Shown here: one piece after another, positions 50,081 to 61,925 of the stretch
Layout of the letters: each line of letters begins with the position of its first letter
Position numbering within the stretch: position 1 is the stretch's first letter
DNA from: Branchipolynoe longqiensis
Taxonomy: Eukaryota; Annelida; Polychaeta; Phyllodocida; Polynoidae
DNA: 64,000 nucleotides
Reading direction: 5' to 3'
Assembly: GCA_030323885.1 (NCBI GenBank)
Contig: CM059190.1
Location: 89,007,865 to 89,071,864, forward strand
The notes under the pieces: generated by a model
The model's input: the letters and a program-made list of their open reading frames with translations, nothing else
Told to the model about the DNA's origin: nothing
Database searches by the model: none
Position numbers and translations under genes: made by a program

Positions 50081-51125
50081 AATCAGTGTAGGATGAGATA
50101 TGTGTGTAGGATGGGGTGAGGGTGAGTGAGGATTATGACAAGGAATGAGTGTAGGATGAGATATGTGTGTAGGATGGGGTGAGGGTGAGCGAGGATGATG
50201 ACAAGGAATGAGTCTAGGATGAGATATGTGTGTAGGATGGGGTGAGGTTGAGCGAGGATGATGACAAGGAATGAGTCTAGGATGAGATATGTATGTAGGA
50301 TGGGGTGAGGGTGAGTGAGGATTATGACAAGGAATGAGTGTAGGATAGGATATGTGTGTAGGATGGGGTGAGGGTGAGTGAGGATTGTGCCAAGGAATGA
50401 GTGTAGGATGAGATATGTGTGTAGGATGGGGTGAGGATGAGTGAGGACGATGACAAGGAATGCATCTAGGATGAGATATGTGTGTAGGATGGGGTGAGGG
50501 TGAGTGAGGATTATGACAAGGAATGAGTGTAGGATATGATATGTGTGTAGGATGGGGTGAGGGTGAGTGAGGATTATGACAAGGAATGAGTGTAGGATGA
50601 GATATGTCTGTAGGATGGGGTGAGGGTGAGTGGGGATGATGACAAGGAATGAGTGTTGGGGAGATATGTGTGTAGGATGGGGTGAGGGTGAGTGAGGATG
50701 ATGACAAGTAATGAGTCTAGGATGAGATATGTATGGTGGATTGAGTGAGGGTGAGTGAGGATGATGACAAGGAATGAGTGTAGGATGAGATATGTATGTA
50801 GGATGGGATGAGGGTGAGTGAGGGTTATGACAAGGAATGAGTGTAGGATGAGATATGTGTGTAGGATGGGGTGAGGGTGAGTGAGGATTATGACAAGGAA
50901 TGAGTGTAGGATGAGATATGTATGTAGGATGGGATGAGGGTGAGTGAGGATTATGACAAGGAATGAGTCTAGGATGAGACGTGTGTAGGATGGGGTGAGG
51001 GTGAGTGAGGATTATGAAAAGGAATGAGTGTAGGATGAGATATGTCTGTAGGATGGGGTGAGGGTGAGTGAGGATTATGACAAGGAATGAGTGTAGGATG
51101 AGATATGTATGTAGGATGGGGAGGG
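50081..51125. repeat. 63-bp minisatellite, ~16 units
   Basis: Unit AAGGAATGAGTGTAGGATGA + GATATGTGTGTAGGATGGGG + TGAGGGTGAGTGAGGATTAT + GAC, starting at 50140, 50203 and so on, 63 bp apart. Because 63 is divisible by 3, long frames (210 and 365 aa on minus, THISHPTLIPCHNPHSPSPHP repeats) stay open. I treat them as artefacts. Confidence 0.93.
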
Positions 51126-51370
51126 AAGGGCTCTCCTCCCACCCAGGGGGCCCATCCCCACCCCAGGGGCCCCCTCCCACCTCGGAGCCCTCTCCTACTT
51201 AGATCCCCCTACCACCCTGGGAGACCCTCCTACCCTTAGAGCCCCCTCCTACCTCGGAGCCTCCCTCCGACCTCGGAGCCTCCTTCCCACCTCGGAGCTG
51301 TCGGGACCCCTCCCATCCCGCGTGATCGCTCCCACCCCGGGGCCCCCCTCCTACCCGGGGGGACACATCT
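51126..51370. repeat. C-rich degenerate repeat (CCTCGGAGCCTCC)
   Basis: Degenerate ~20-bp units CCCTCCTACCTCGGAGC follow the 63-bp array. Confidence 0.7.
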
Positions 51371-51704
51371 AGTTATAAAACGAAGAGAAATGCATATAAA
51401 ATGCAGAAAAATGCATATTTTCATATGCATAGCAGTGTGGCCCGTGTTGCTCGGTTTAGTTCCATGATCCCCCATTATGCGGAACTACTGTAATTCCACT
51501 TGTATTGGCGGGGGGTTAGGTGGCGCCACCTCTCATTCATTCGGCAGCTGCCTCCCCACATACATGACCACTTGCCGTATTTTTGCTTATTACAAAAAAA
51601 AAGAAAAAAAGAATTCGCCGCACACCTTTTGAGCTTTGGATTTTGGATATTTTTTTCTGTTGCTGTAACCCTGTTTTTGAATTGGTCAATGCTTTGTCAC
51701 GTGA
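51371..51704. other. Intergenic, nothing recognised
   Basis: Contains the GGTGGCGCCACC word at 51519 also seen in the 23.9-kb tandem units. No gene. Confidence 0.4.
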
Positions 51705-51865
51705 CCACTGAGTGGGCTATCGGGTCATGATGCTGATGGCCTTGGTCTCCCAGTGGGGCTACACAACGAAATCAGCATGAGTGTGCACTGTTGTCACAAG
51801 TGGGTACCCATCCTGATATGACCATAGATGTTGCTAGGATGTAAAACCCTAGCAAACAAACAAAT
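51705..51865 (+). mobile_element. SINE-A 3' half
   Basis: From GACCACTGAGTGGGCTATCG to GTAAAACCCTAGCAAACAAA. The first half is absent. Confidence 0.75.
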
Positions 51866-51919
51866 CCTCCGTCTGGCAATCTCAGCGTAGTGATATGCTG
51901 CCATGCCACTAAATCTTCC

Positions 51920-52500
51920 CACTGACCCCTCCCCCCCTCATTATTTTTCCCGCTCCTCAAATCTCAAATCTCCCTTCCTCCACTCCTCTCCTCTCCTCAC
52001 CCCTCCTCCCCTCCCCTACGTTCCCCTCTCCTCCCCTCCCGTCTGCTCTCCTCTGCTCTCCTCTGTCCTCATATTCTCTCCCTTCCTGTTACTCCGCTAC
52101 CCTCGCCTTCCCTCCCCTCTCCTCTAATCTCCCCCTCCCTTACCCCCCTCCCCCCGCCTCCTTTCTTCTCCTCCCCTCCTCTCTCATCTCATCTTATCTT
52201 CTCTCCCCTCCCCTTCCCTCCACTCCCCTCTCGTCTCTCCTTTTTACTCCCCACCTCTCCTATCCCCTCCTCTCCCCTCCCCTCCTTTCCCCACCTCTCC
52301 TCTCCTCTTCTCTCCCCCTCCCCTCTCCTCCCTTTCCCTCCCCTCCCCACCCTCCCCTCACTCCCCTCTTCCCTTCCCTCCTCCTCCAATTCCCTCCCTT
52401 CCCCCCATTCCCTCCCTTTCCCCATCTCTCCTCACGCCCCCCCCCCCATCCCCCTTCTCCGACCTCGTCTTTCCCTCCAGCTCCTCTCTGCTTCTGCCCC
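51920..52500. repeat. ~580-bp polypyrimidine (CT-rich) tract
   Basis: Almost pure C/T on plus with CTCCTCTCCCCTCC-type words, a possible triplex (H-DNA) former. Glu/Gly/Arg frames on minus are artefacts. Confidence 0.92.
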
Positions 52501-52940
52501 CAAATTAATTCCCATTCCCGTCCTGCCCTTCCTTGCCCTCACACGGTCCCCTGGTCCCCGTGCCCACGTCCAGGTGGTCCCCGTGCGTATTGATCCTTTT
52601 ACGCCATTGGGGAAATCTAGTTGGCTTATCGACAGCCAGGTGCCACTCGGGAGTGACTCAGGGATAATTCGCTTTACCTCATTGCGGACTGGTCAATCTA
52701 CTGGTGCATACCTTGGGCAGTTGGCTCCACTCCACTCCACTCGGCGCAGCCATGTTGGTTACCATTTACTACTATTCCGCCATCAGACATTTACACATTG
52801 GAGTTTGTTCATTACGCATTGGAGTTTATTGATAGTAACGATTGATTAATTATATATATGTCAGCAGCAAAGACCGTATTCACAGCGAGAAGTGTTCAAC
52901 TGTTATTCAATCACATCTTTAGTTAACATAATGAAACGTA
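52501..52940. other. Intergenic; contains a short segment also found at 56960
   Basis: GCAGCAAAGACCGTATTCACAGC near 52863 resembles GTAGCATAGGCCATATTCACAGC near 56975. Otherwise unassigned. Confidence 0.45.
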
Positions 52941-52944
52941 TTGA

Positions 52945-53722
52945 AGCCTACTGTTAGTTAGTAGAAGCAAGTATTTAAGCCTGATGTTAGTTAGTAGAAA
53001 CAGTTATTTTAGCTTACACAGTTAGTTCGTAGAAATAGTTGTTTAAGCCTGTTGTTAGTTAGTAGAAACAGGTACTTAAGCCTGTTGTTAGTTAGTAGAA
53101 ACAAGTACTTAAGCCTGTTCTTAGAAGAAACAAGTATTTAAGCCTGCTGTTAGTTAGTAGTTACTTAAGCTTCCACTGTTAGTTAGTAGAAATAGTTATT
53201 TAAGCCTGCTGTTATTTAGTACACACAGGTATTTAAGCCTGCTTTTAGTTAGTAGAAACAGTTACTTAAGCTTCCACTGTTAGTTAGTAGAAACAGTTAC
53301 TTAAGCCTGCTGTTAGTTAGTAGAAATAGTTACTTAAACTTCCACTGTTAGTTAGTAGAAACAGTTACTTAAGCTTCCACTGTTAGTTAGTAGAAACAGT
53401 TACTTAAGCCTGCTGTTAGTTAGTAGAAATAGTTACTTAAGTTTCCACTGTTAGTTAGTAGAAACAGTTACTTAAGCTTCCACTGTTAGTTAGTAGAAAC
53501 AGTTACTTAAGCCTGCTGTTAGTTAGTAGAAATAGTTACTTAAGCTTCCACTGTTAGTTAGTGGAAATAGTTACTTAAGCTTCCACTGTTAGTTAGTAGA
53601 AACAGTTACTTAAGCCTGCTGTTAGTTAGTAGAAACAGTTTCTTAAGCTTCCACTGTTAGTTAATAGAAACAGTTACTTCAGCCTGTTGTTTGTTAGTAG
53701 AAACAGTTACTTAAGCCTGCTT
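52945..53722. repeat. 33/35-bp minisatellite
   Basis: Units TTAGTTAGTAGAAACAGTTA + CTTAAGCCTGCTG (33 bp) alternate with the same unit ending CTTAAGCTTCCACTG (35 bp), about 22 units. In the middle the order becomes a regular higher-order mix of both types. Confidence 0.92.
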
Positions 53723-54679
53723 ATAATATTTCCGGATGCCCGGCCGTCATGAACACCAGAGAATACCATAATCTCTCCCCATTCATTCCACATCTGCTGC
53801 CCCTCTCAAACAAACCCTTAAACAACCCCATAAGGAAGAAAGGGAAGACAAGTCACAAAGATTGACAGTGAAGATGTTGTGCTTTATTGGCATCAACTCC
53901 TGTTCACCTACTAGTGACCTATCACCCTAACCCCTTACCTTCTGTCCACACAGAATCTAATTGCCTCTGTAGCCTGTCTATGAATCAGTCCCGACAGCCC
54001 ATTGAACCAGAGTCCTATGGTTGTTGCACTCAACTCAATTTAAATATATGAATGTTGGTAGCATCAGACAGAGTGTCTGGGGTCCTGATCTAGAGTAGGT
54101 GTGTCTCACTCAAGAGCCAGGAGTAGAGTGTTGCTGTCCAGTGTGTCTGGAGCAGTGGTTTTGCATAATTAATATCAAAGTGAGGCTAGTGTGGTCAGAG
54201 GGCCAAGAGGGGAGGGGGTGACTGGACATCCCACAGCCAGCCAATCAGGCACCCCCACAGCCTGGGATGGTGACACCCCCAGTAGGGGTAGCTGTCACTC
54301 AACCCAGCTGTAGGTGGTGTCCATACTGGATGTAAATTAGGCTGGTGTGCTGGCCCATGACACTGTGGTAACAGGTAGTCGCAGGCAGTTACAAATATAC
54401 ATATATATAAAAAATGTCCCCTTTCTCCAATTGCACTCTTTATGGATGCATAGAGGGAACATTTCAACAATCATGTACTGTCTCTCATATAGGAAGATCT
54501 CTTCATTAATCTCAGGCATCCTGTATGAACATATATTTCACATAGCTTATATCATGTCATATTGTGAGTGGGACACCATTGCTTTTAGATTACACAACCT
54601 TGTCCCCACTCCGTTGCCTAAGAGCAATACTGTTCTCTACCAATATATAATTCCGAACCGAAAATCCGTATATTTGTAC
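53723..54679. other. Non-repeat segment between two blocks of the 33/35-bp array
   Basis: About 960 bp of ordinary composition. The array stops at GCCTGCTTATAATATTTC and resumes at 54680 with ATGCTGTTAGTTAG. No TIR, LTR or convincing reading frame is seen (the 127-aa frame 54347-54730 has no motif). Confidence 0.5.
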
Positions 54680-54810
54680 ATGCTGTTAGTTAGTAGAAAC
54701 AGTTACTTAAGCCTGCTGTCAGTTAGTTAAAAACAATTATTTAAGCCTGCTGTTAGTTAGTAGAAACATTTATTTAAGCATGCTGTTATTGTTAGTTAGT
54801 AGAAATAGAG
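54680..54810. repeat. Second block of the 33/35-bp minisatellite
   Basis: About four units of the same family as 52945-53722. Confidence 0.9.
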
Positions 54811-54849
54811 GCCTATTTTGTGAATGCACATACATATGAGGATCCTTTA

Positions 54850-55157
54850 CCAGACGTGATGACTGAATCAGTGGAGCGCAGGCTTTCCGTGCGGAAGGTC
54901 GGGAGTTCGATTCCAGGTCGAGTCAAATCAATGACTTGTATGGTACTTGTCGCTTCCTAGCCTGGCGCTCGGCATTATTAGGATAGGGCAATGACTGGTT
55001 TGCTAAGTCAGAATAATGTGACTGAGTGGGATATCAGGTCATGGTGCCAGTGGCCTGAATTCCCAGTAGGGCAGTAGTATAAAGTCGCCATGAGTGTGCA
55101 CTGTCACAAGTCGGTACCCGTTCTGATATGACCTTAGATGTTGCCAGGACGTAAAAC
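54850..55157 (+). mobile_element. SINE-A with variant tRNA head
   Basis: The head ACCAGACGTGATGACTGAAT + CAGTGGAGCGCAGGC, then GTGCGGAAGGTCGGGAGTTC + GATTCC (B box), differs from the usual head around the anticodon region. The body and tail are SINE-A. No clear target duplication is seen. Confidence 0.82.
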
Positions 55158-55525
55158 GAACCTCCATATTTTGGGGCTCAGTGTTGACGAATGGTTTGTG
55201 CCGAAGATCATATGACTTGGATCTTCCACCAGGGGCGCTTTTTCGATTGATAGACACTATCCACAATGCTTCACTGAAAATAATGGCGTGTGCGGTGGCT
55301 ATTTGGAGTATTATTTGCTGCTTGCGGGCATTATGGTAGAATAGAAGTGGGCTGATGGTGAACAGTTGGCGCAATATACACGCACTTTATTTGTAATCAA
55401 ACTCTGATTATTTCCAGAGGACAAAGCTTCTGATACGAATGTAGGTTACCTTCTAGAAAGAAACCACACAACTGGTTGCCATGGTGACTTCCGGTGGTGC
55501 GATAAAAGCGGTGGTACACATTAAA
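55158..55525. other. Intergenic, nothing recognised
   Basis: No motif assigned. Confidence 0.4.
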
Positions 55526-55728
55526 TACAGTAAAACCTCTCTAAATCGACCAACCATGGGACCGACTTTAATTGGTCCATTTAGGGAGGTGGTCGGTTTA
55601 GGGAGGTTAAAAAAACCACGTTACAATAGTATTTTATGGGCGATCGTTTGGGGCCCAAATAAAGTGATCGATATAGGGGAGTAGTCAATATGTGATGGTG
55701 GTCGGTTACTTAGAGAGGCTTTACTGTA
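55526..55728. mobile_element. Tigger/pogo-like MITE, 199 bp, copy 2
   Basis: Element 55528-55726: CAGTAAAACCTCTCTAAATC and, reverse-complemented, CAGTAAAGCCTCTCTAAGTA, flanked by TA. Same family as 34137-34336, in inverse orientation. Confidence 0.82.
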
Positions 55729-56017
55729 GAATAACACATGTCGGCCTTACAGTGAGGATTAGAAAAAACTTCATTCGTAAAGTAAAACTATCATGGACTA
55801 CGTCTGTGAACTGATTACATGGATGTACATATATATATATATACATGAATAAAAACATACATAAATGCTCTATTACTTTGTGCACGCAGAGAGTGACAGA
55901 CATTTCATAAAGCTGTGCACCGCCATCCATACAATACATTACTTCTATGCAGTTATTAACTTGATATGTGGCTTGAGACATGAGAGCCTTTGCAATGATC
56001 ATTTTTATATGTTTGAT
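55729..56017. other. Intergenic, nothing recognised
   Basis: Short (TA)n at 55828-55842 only. Confidence 0.4.
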
Positions 56018-56945
56018 TAAAGTTGCATATTCCGATGGTTTTGAGTTTCTGTCATTTTTGTGAGATTAATGTATTAATTTGATTGTTATAATCAACGTTT
56101 CTTTAGTTTGAAGTAATTTATTTTTAAATGGCTAACTTTTGAGATAATTGAAGTGTAAACATCATACATGTAAAATTAGTTTTGAAAAGCATGCCAAAAA
56201 CTCTGACACCATAGGCTTCTGCAGTAACAGGTTCTATTAAATTGACGCAATGTTTCCTGACACCATAGGCTTCTGCACTAACAGGTTCTATTAAATTGAT
56301 GCAGTATTTCCTGACACCATAGGCTTCTTCAGTAACAGGTTCTATTAAATTGACTCAGTATTTCCTGACACCATAAGCTTCTTCAGTAACAGGTTCTATT
56401 AAATTGACTCAGCATTTCCTGACACCATAGGCTTCTGCAGTAACAGGTTCTATTAAATTGACTCAGTATTTCCTGACACCATAGGCTTCTGCAGTAACAG
56501 GTTCTATTAAATTGGCTCAGTATTTCCTGACACCATAGGCTTCTGCAGTAACAAGTTCTATTAAATTGACTCAGTATTTCCTGACACCGTAGGCTTCTGC
56601 AGTAATAGGTTCTATTAAATTGACTCAGTATTTCCTGACACCATAGGCTTCTGCAGTAACAGGTTCTATTAAATTGACTCAGTATTTCCTGACACCATAG
56701 GCTTCTGCAGTAGCAGGTCCTATTAAATTGACGCAGTGTTTCCTGACACCATAGGCTTCTGCAGTAACAGGTTCTATTAAATTGACGCAGTATTTCCTGA
56801 CACCATAGGCTTCTGCAGTAACAGGTTCTATTAAATTGACTCAGTGTTTCCTGACACCATAGGCTTCTGTAGTAACAGGTTCTATTAAATTGACGCAGTG
56901 TTTCCGTCTATGGTGAAAAATGCTTAATAAGTGCAGCATTGATTG
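56018..56945. mobile_element. CATAG-MITE expanded by an internal 54-bp array
   Basis: It starts TTAAAGTTGCATATTCCGAT and follows the family to ACTCTGACACCATAGG. There the block TGACACCATAGGCTTCTGCA...ACTCAGTATTTCC becomes a tandem array (56204-56905). After the array the family resumes (AAAAATGCTTAATAAGTGCA) and is cut at 56945. Confidence 0.88.
56204..56905. repeat. 54-bp tandem array, 13 units, inside a MITE
   Basis: Units start at 56204, 56258, 56312 and so on at an exact 54-bp period. They vary mainly at GACTCAG/GACGCAG and TATTTCC/TGTTTCC. Confidence 0.93.
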
Positions 56946-57563
56946 ATTGATTGGTTGTTGCTTTATGCCATGTCGGTAGCATAGGCCATATTCACAGCTA
57001 GAACTGTTTGTTTTTGATTCAAACCATCGCTTTTACATGTTGTCACGTATAATAACTAAAGCCTAATCCTATAGACTAGCTAATATAGTGAGGAGAAAAG
57101 AGAATTTGGAAGATCTTCTATGCTTAGTAAAGAAGACAAGTAACAATACAAAAATATGTACTCAAACATATATTCTCAATTACAAAGTGCACGGTTACAT
57201 ATAGATTCTCAATGGTATGATATCACGCTCACAACTGTCTGTGTAGTCCATATGAATGATAGATACACTCAGTCCTCTTGGTGCTTATTCCATATCTCAG
57301 TTGTCTTGAGGAGTTGATGGATATATATTATCCACTGTCTGTAAGCTGTCGCCAATCATACAGGTATAGAGTCTCAGTTGATGATGGATGTACAAGGCAG
57401 GCTAAGCAGTAGTGATGTGGGAAAAGGCAGACACAACAATCACCAATCCTACTGATGGCCATTGGTCAATATTGTAGAAGCTCAGCAAGTTGAATCCATC
57501 CCATAAGCTGTAACTAGCCAGTAACTAGCCTGATGTTGAGCCCTCAGTGTCTGGGAGTAGAGT
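56946..57563. other. Intergenic, nothing recognised
   Basis: Begins with (TTGA)n and the short segment shared with 52860. No gene. Confidence 0.45.
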
Positions 57564-58207
57564 CCCGAGAGGGCTTGCTTTTGGGTGTTTCATAACCTTA
57601 TGACGGTTACTGACTGCAAAACTGCAGCAATATAGAAAGGCCCTGTTAAATTGGTCCAATCTTTGTTTGAAGATTAATCTTCAGGTAGGACGGTTGTAGA
57701 AGCTGGCGATGTCTTTGCAAGATTCAAAATGATGAATCGTTGGGGCAGTCCCAAATCAGTCTGGTCTGGCAGTAGCAGAGCACTCGTATCCAGTAACAGC
57801 AGCAAGGGTTCAGGAGGAAAGGACGGGTAAAGGTGGGCCCAGCAGATTCTAGCAACAAGAACAAAGCGAGAGAAATGATAAGGTACAGGGCCCCACCCAA
57901 GCAAACAACTCATTTGATCAGGGGGAGAAGTAAGCCCGGGAGAAAAAAAAAGGGTAGATTATAGGACAGAGAAATGATTTGTTTGTTTGTTGTTGAGAAA
58001 TGAGGAGAGTTGAGTCAAAGGACCGTGTCTCTTTGCTCTATTGTGACCAGCCGGTGAGCCAAAGACACAGACAGAGTAAGAGTAGAAAGTGAAATACTGG
58101 CGGGCTCCCCCTCCTGGAACTCTTTTCAGACATTAGCAAGGAGGAGCAAGGCCAGCAGAGAGGAGATAGAGAGAGGTTTGGACAAAGTGCAGTCCAGATA
58201 GCAAGTG
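57564..58207. repeat. Long direct repeat, left copy (644 bp)
   Basis: It matches 61926-62562: GCAATATAGAAAGGCCC, AGATTAATCTTCAG, GCAGTAGCAGAGCACTCGTA, GGGCCCCACCCAAGCAAACA and GGAACTCTTTTCAGACA. It starts and is followed by CCCGAGAGGG. A 26-bp insertion with GTTTGTTTGTTGTTG lies near 57977. 58208-58300 restarts the unit and then diverges. Confidence 0.85.
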
Positions 58208-58300
58208 CCCCGAGAGGGTTCTTGCTTATGTGGAGATTCGTGACCTAGCAGTAATTGGCTGCAGGACTGCAGCATTGTTTAAACGGTGCCATTAAAATGG

Positions 58301-58959
58301 CCCGTTGTTGGTAGTTTTTTGTGTTTTTTCCCCTCCTTCTTCTCTTCCAGCTCTTCTATTTGTGGGGTGGCAGGGGGGGGCGGGGGGCTCTTCATGGTAT
58401 CGGTGCGGTGGTGGCATGGTGCGGCAGTGGCCCGGCAGGTGGCAACACGTTCTTGGGGCCCACGGTCCTGTACCTCGACTGGAGAGCAAAGCGTGATCCG
58501 GTGTCATTGGCAACAGAGCCATGGGCGACGCTTTGGTCCTCCAGGCCGCCATCACAGGGTGGATGATCCAGGGCCAACAGAGCTCCTGGACTGGGGTGTG
58601 GTTGGTGGGTGTGATCCCCGGCCCCAGCACCCACTCCATCGGTGATCGAAGCGGGAACCGACGTTGTGGGCTCGGGGGTTGAGGCTGTCACACCCGGTAT
58701 ATCTGGTCCGCACGGGGCTCCTGGTGTGGGTGCAGTGTCCGGGACCTCACAGGGCTCTCGGTGTGTGCAGATTTTAGTGGGTTGTGTTTTTTTATGTGTG
58801 TTTCTTTGGTGTTTTTGTGGTCGCGACCTCACAGGCCTCTCGGCCTCGGGGTGTGTTATGCTGAGCCCTGGCGGGGTGTGAGCCAGGGGTGGTGGGTCGG
58901 GGTTAGTTGCCTCCCATTTATTTTAGCTTTGATTTGTTTTGGGGCCATGTAGGGCTCCC
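58301..58959. other. GC/GT-rich non-coding DNA
   Basis: Several overlapping frames up to 146 aa exist on both strands but show no domain and depend on GC-rich composition. Confidence 0.45.
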
Positions 58960-59215
58960 TGATGGGACCTCACTGGGCTCCCTTATGGGACGTCACGGGG
59001 CTCCCTGATGGGATCTCATGGGGCTCCCTGATCGGGCCTCACGGGGTCACCTGCTGAAACCTCGTGGGGCTCCCCAATGGGACCTCACAGGGCTCTCTGA
59101 TGGGATCTCATGGGGCTCCCTGACCGGGACCTCACGGGGCTCCCTGGTGGGACCTCACGGGGTTCCCTGATGGGAGACCTCATGGAGTTCCCTGATGGGA
59201 CCTCATAGGGGTAGT
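58960..59215. repeat. 23-bp minisatellite (GGGACCTCACGGGGCTCCCTGAT)
   Basis: About ten degenerate units, e.g. TGGGACCTCACGGGGCTCCC + TGA. Unrelated in sequence to the other 23-bp array at 34.6-36.5 kb. Confidence 0.88.
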
Positions 59216-60229
59216 GCATGGGATATGGTGGGATCAATCAGCGATCAAGGGGGGTGTACGGTTGTTTGGCAATCAGGTGGCAGGAGGCTAACTGCCAACT
59301 AAGGTTCAACCAAGTGTCAGTCGGAAGAAGGGGAAGTGTATATAAAATTAATGGTAGAGAAAAGAAAAAAAACCAATAATAGTAATAATACAAATAAGAA
59401 TGGATATAAGAAAGGGAAAAAAAAAAAAAGGAATATGGTAAAAATTACAAGTAAGGGTTAAGATGTAAATTGGATGTGGGAATAAATAGGTGGTCAGTAA
59501 AACAGTGCGGCTAGTCCGTGCTGTATCACTGGTGGGTAATTGGCTAGAGATCAATGAATAGTCCGGGAATCAGGGGAAATCAGTAGTTGGTATGCGTGTG
59601 GTGTGTGTGGAAGGGGGTGGTGGGTGAGGTGTGTTCATCAGGCAAAAATAGTCAGATTAATCAGGAGCCCATCAAGAACAAGGAGTAGCTCGTCAACCAG
59701 TGCCCAGTGATAATTAATCAATACCCCACCAGTTGGTCAGTAGTCGTTTAAACCCGGCCAATCAAAATGGGATTAGTGCCCAATTAGGGATCAGGGATGA
59801 GAGCTATCAGAAGCCAATAGGCAGCTAATCAATCAGTAATAATCAAATGATGAAGAAAAAAAAAAGAAAAAAAAAAGAATAGGAGGTTGGAGAGAGATAG
59901 TGGTGAGTAGGCGGTGATGGGGTCCGAGAGTAGTGTTTAGGCAATTATGAGAGTAATGGGAGGTATTGACAGTGGGGTACCGAGAAGGGGAGAGAGTAAT
60001 GAGGAGGGGAGTCGTGGGAGAGTGGGTTGGGGGGAGGGTGTCGGTGAGAGTGGAAGAGGGTAGTGACAGTGAGGGTAGTGAGGGGGAGGGAGTAGTAGCC
60101 AGGAGTGGGGTTGTGAGAAGGTGAGTTGGAGGTAGAGTGTCAGTGACGGTGACAGGGTGTAAGTAGCAGCAGTGACAGTGGGTAGGAGGGAAGAGGGTGG
60201 GAGAGTAAGGACAGTGAGTGGGGATCAGT
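59216..60229. other. Purine-rich non-coding DNA
   Basis: A/G-rich with short AATCAG/GATCAGT words and poly-A/G runs near 59370, 59410 and 59850. No gene. Confidence 0.5.
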
Positions 60230-60532
60230 AGAAACAACAACAACAGGGACAGCCAGCAAGGAAATCAGCTACAGTGAGTGACACAGGTAGCAGATTGACA
60301 GGGGGGAAAACACGAGTACAGTCATAGGGGAGACACAAACCAAACAAAGTGCAACAAATAAACAGGCAGAAAAAGGAAAACACAACAATAACAGGGACAA
60401 GAAGGAAGGAAAAGCAGCTACATCGAGTAAGTACAAACAGGAGATCAACAGGGACGGAAACGAGCACAGTCATACGGGAGACACAAATCAAGCAAAAGTA
60501 CAACAACAAGCAGACAGGAAAAAGAGAGATGG
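60230..60532. repeat. Tandem pair of ~150-bp units
   Basis: Both halves contain ACAGGGACA, AGCAGCTACA/ATCAGCTACA, GAGATCAACAGGGACGG-like, GAGTACAGTCATA/GAGCACAGTCATA and GGGAGACACAAA. Confidence 0.75.
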
Positions 60533-60545
60533 AGGGCTGGGAGCC

Positions 60546-61217
60546 TTATACCCCTGTCACACTACGATGTAACAAGCGAATGTGAGCCTAACGTGGGAAT
60601 TTTGTGTCATTACATTGACGTACATTGGGTTACGTTATGATGACGTCAGAATGACGTTAGACTGACATAGAGATACGTCACGTTACGTCGTGTTACGTCG
60701 AGTTACGTCAAGGTTTTGGACATGTTCAAAACTTTCGACATAACTCAAACGTAAGGGTTTACGTTCGCCGTACGTTCTGTACATGTTCAGCGAACGTCAA
60801 TGATGTTAAATGGACGTTAGTCAAACGCTGCTCACTACGTTCAACTACGTTCCACTACGTTGACCCACATTAAACCCGGTGCAAATGTCCACACGGCGTA
60901 ATGGGAACGTCAGGAGAACGTCAGGAGAACGTCAGGAGAACGTACGTTCAGCATACGTTCAACGTTTCGCCACCATGTCATGACGTATGTAACGTCACGT
61001 AATGTTCTTCTTGCAATGGAATAACGTTCATAACGTTCCGTGAGCATAATGACATTGTCCTCTCTCGTTGAATGACGGTATCACTACGCTTTACCGCCGT
61101 TACTCTCTCGTCCACTACGCTGCATCCACGTTCAACTTGTGCCCAAATTTGCAGTTCTACGTTTTGCACGTTCTCCTTACATTGATGTCATTACGTCGTA
61201 GTGTGACAGGGCCATTA
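60546..61217. mobile_element. Harbinger-like MITE, second copy of the 6183 family, TTA duplication
   Basis: Element 60549-61214 (666 bp): TACCCCTGTCACACTACGAT and, reverse-complemented, TGGCCCTGTCACACTACGAC. TTA lies at 60546-60548 and 61215-61217. The ACGTT-rich interior is the inverse of 6183-6871. Confidence 0.87.
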
Positions 61218-61925
61218 TCTGGGGGCAAGCGTGTTGGGAGTCGGCAGTCTGAATTTGCAAAGGGAAGTAGACAAATGTATGGGTATGCCGTGCATAGAGG
61301 TGGTTGGCGTCGGGTGGTTGTAGTCAGCGGTGGGGAGTAAGAAATAAATATACAAAAAATTAAAATAAGGAAAAATAAGGAAAAATAAAATAAATAAGAT
61401 AAGATGCGAGGGTGGGGGGAGGTAGTGGTGAGGAGGTGGTGGGGGTAGTGAGAGTAGTGTTTAGATGGAGTGAGACAGAAGCAAGTGACAATGACAGTGG
61501 TGGTTATCACAGTGGTCAGGGGGAGAGACGGGGACTAACCTGGGGATCTCTGCCCATCATCGCCGGTGGTGGGTGGGGAGGAAGAGTGGTGGGATGGACT
61601 TTGGCTGTCGGCGCTATGCGATGGCTTCAAGCTTGGTCTGTCAGAGCTATGTGCCGACTTCCAGTTTGAGCTGTCAGTGCTGTGTGGTGACTGGGATCTT
61701 GGGCTGTCGGGTTTTACTTCAGCTTCCACGGTGGTATCGGGCAGGGAGTCTGGGTACCATGGTGGCTTGGGTTGGTGCGGCGTCAGCTGCTGGGTGTCGC
61801 GTAGCAGTGCTTGGTGACGGTAGAGCCGGGCATGGAGTCAAGATACCGTGGTGGCTTGGGTTGGCATGGCATCAGCTGCTGTCGCATGGAGATGTTCGCA
61901 CTTTGAACGCAAAGAGCGAAGTGCC
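61218..61925. other. Non-coding with short degenerate repeats
   Basis: 61600-61715 has ~40-bp units (GGCTGTCGGCGCTATG, GTCTGTCAGAGCTATGTG). 61735-61885 has two ~100-bp units (GTGGCTTGGGTTGGTGCGGC against GTGGCTTGGGTTGGCATGGC). The frames crossing them are not supported as genes. Confidence 0.5.

Noticed and set aside
50083..51180. 365-aa and 210-aa repetitive frames on minus
   Set aside because: The 63-bp repeat unit is divisible by three, so any open unit stays open; there is no start context, signal peptide or homology.
58286..58881. Short protein genes in GC-rich DNA
   Set aside because: Overlapping frames on both strands, no domains, biased composition.
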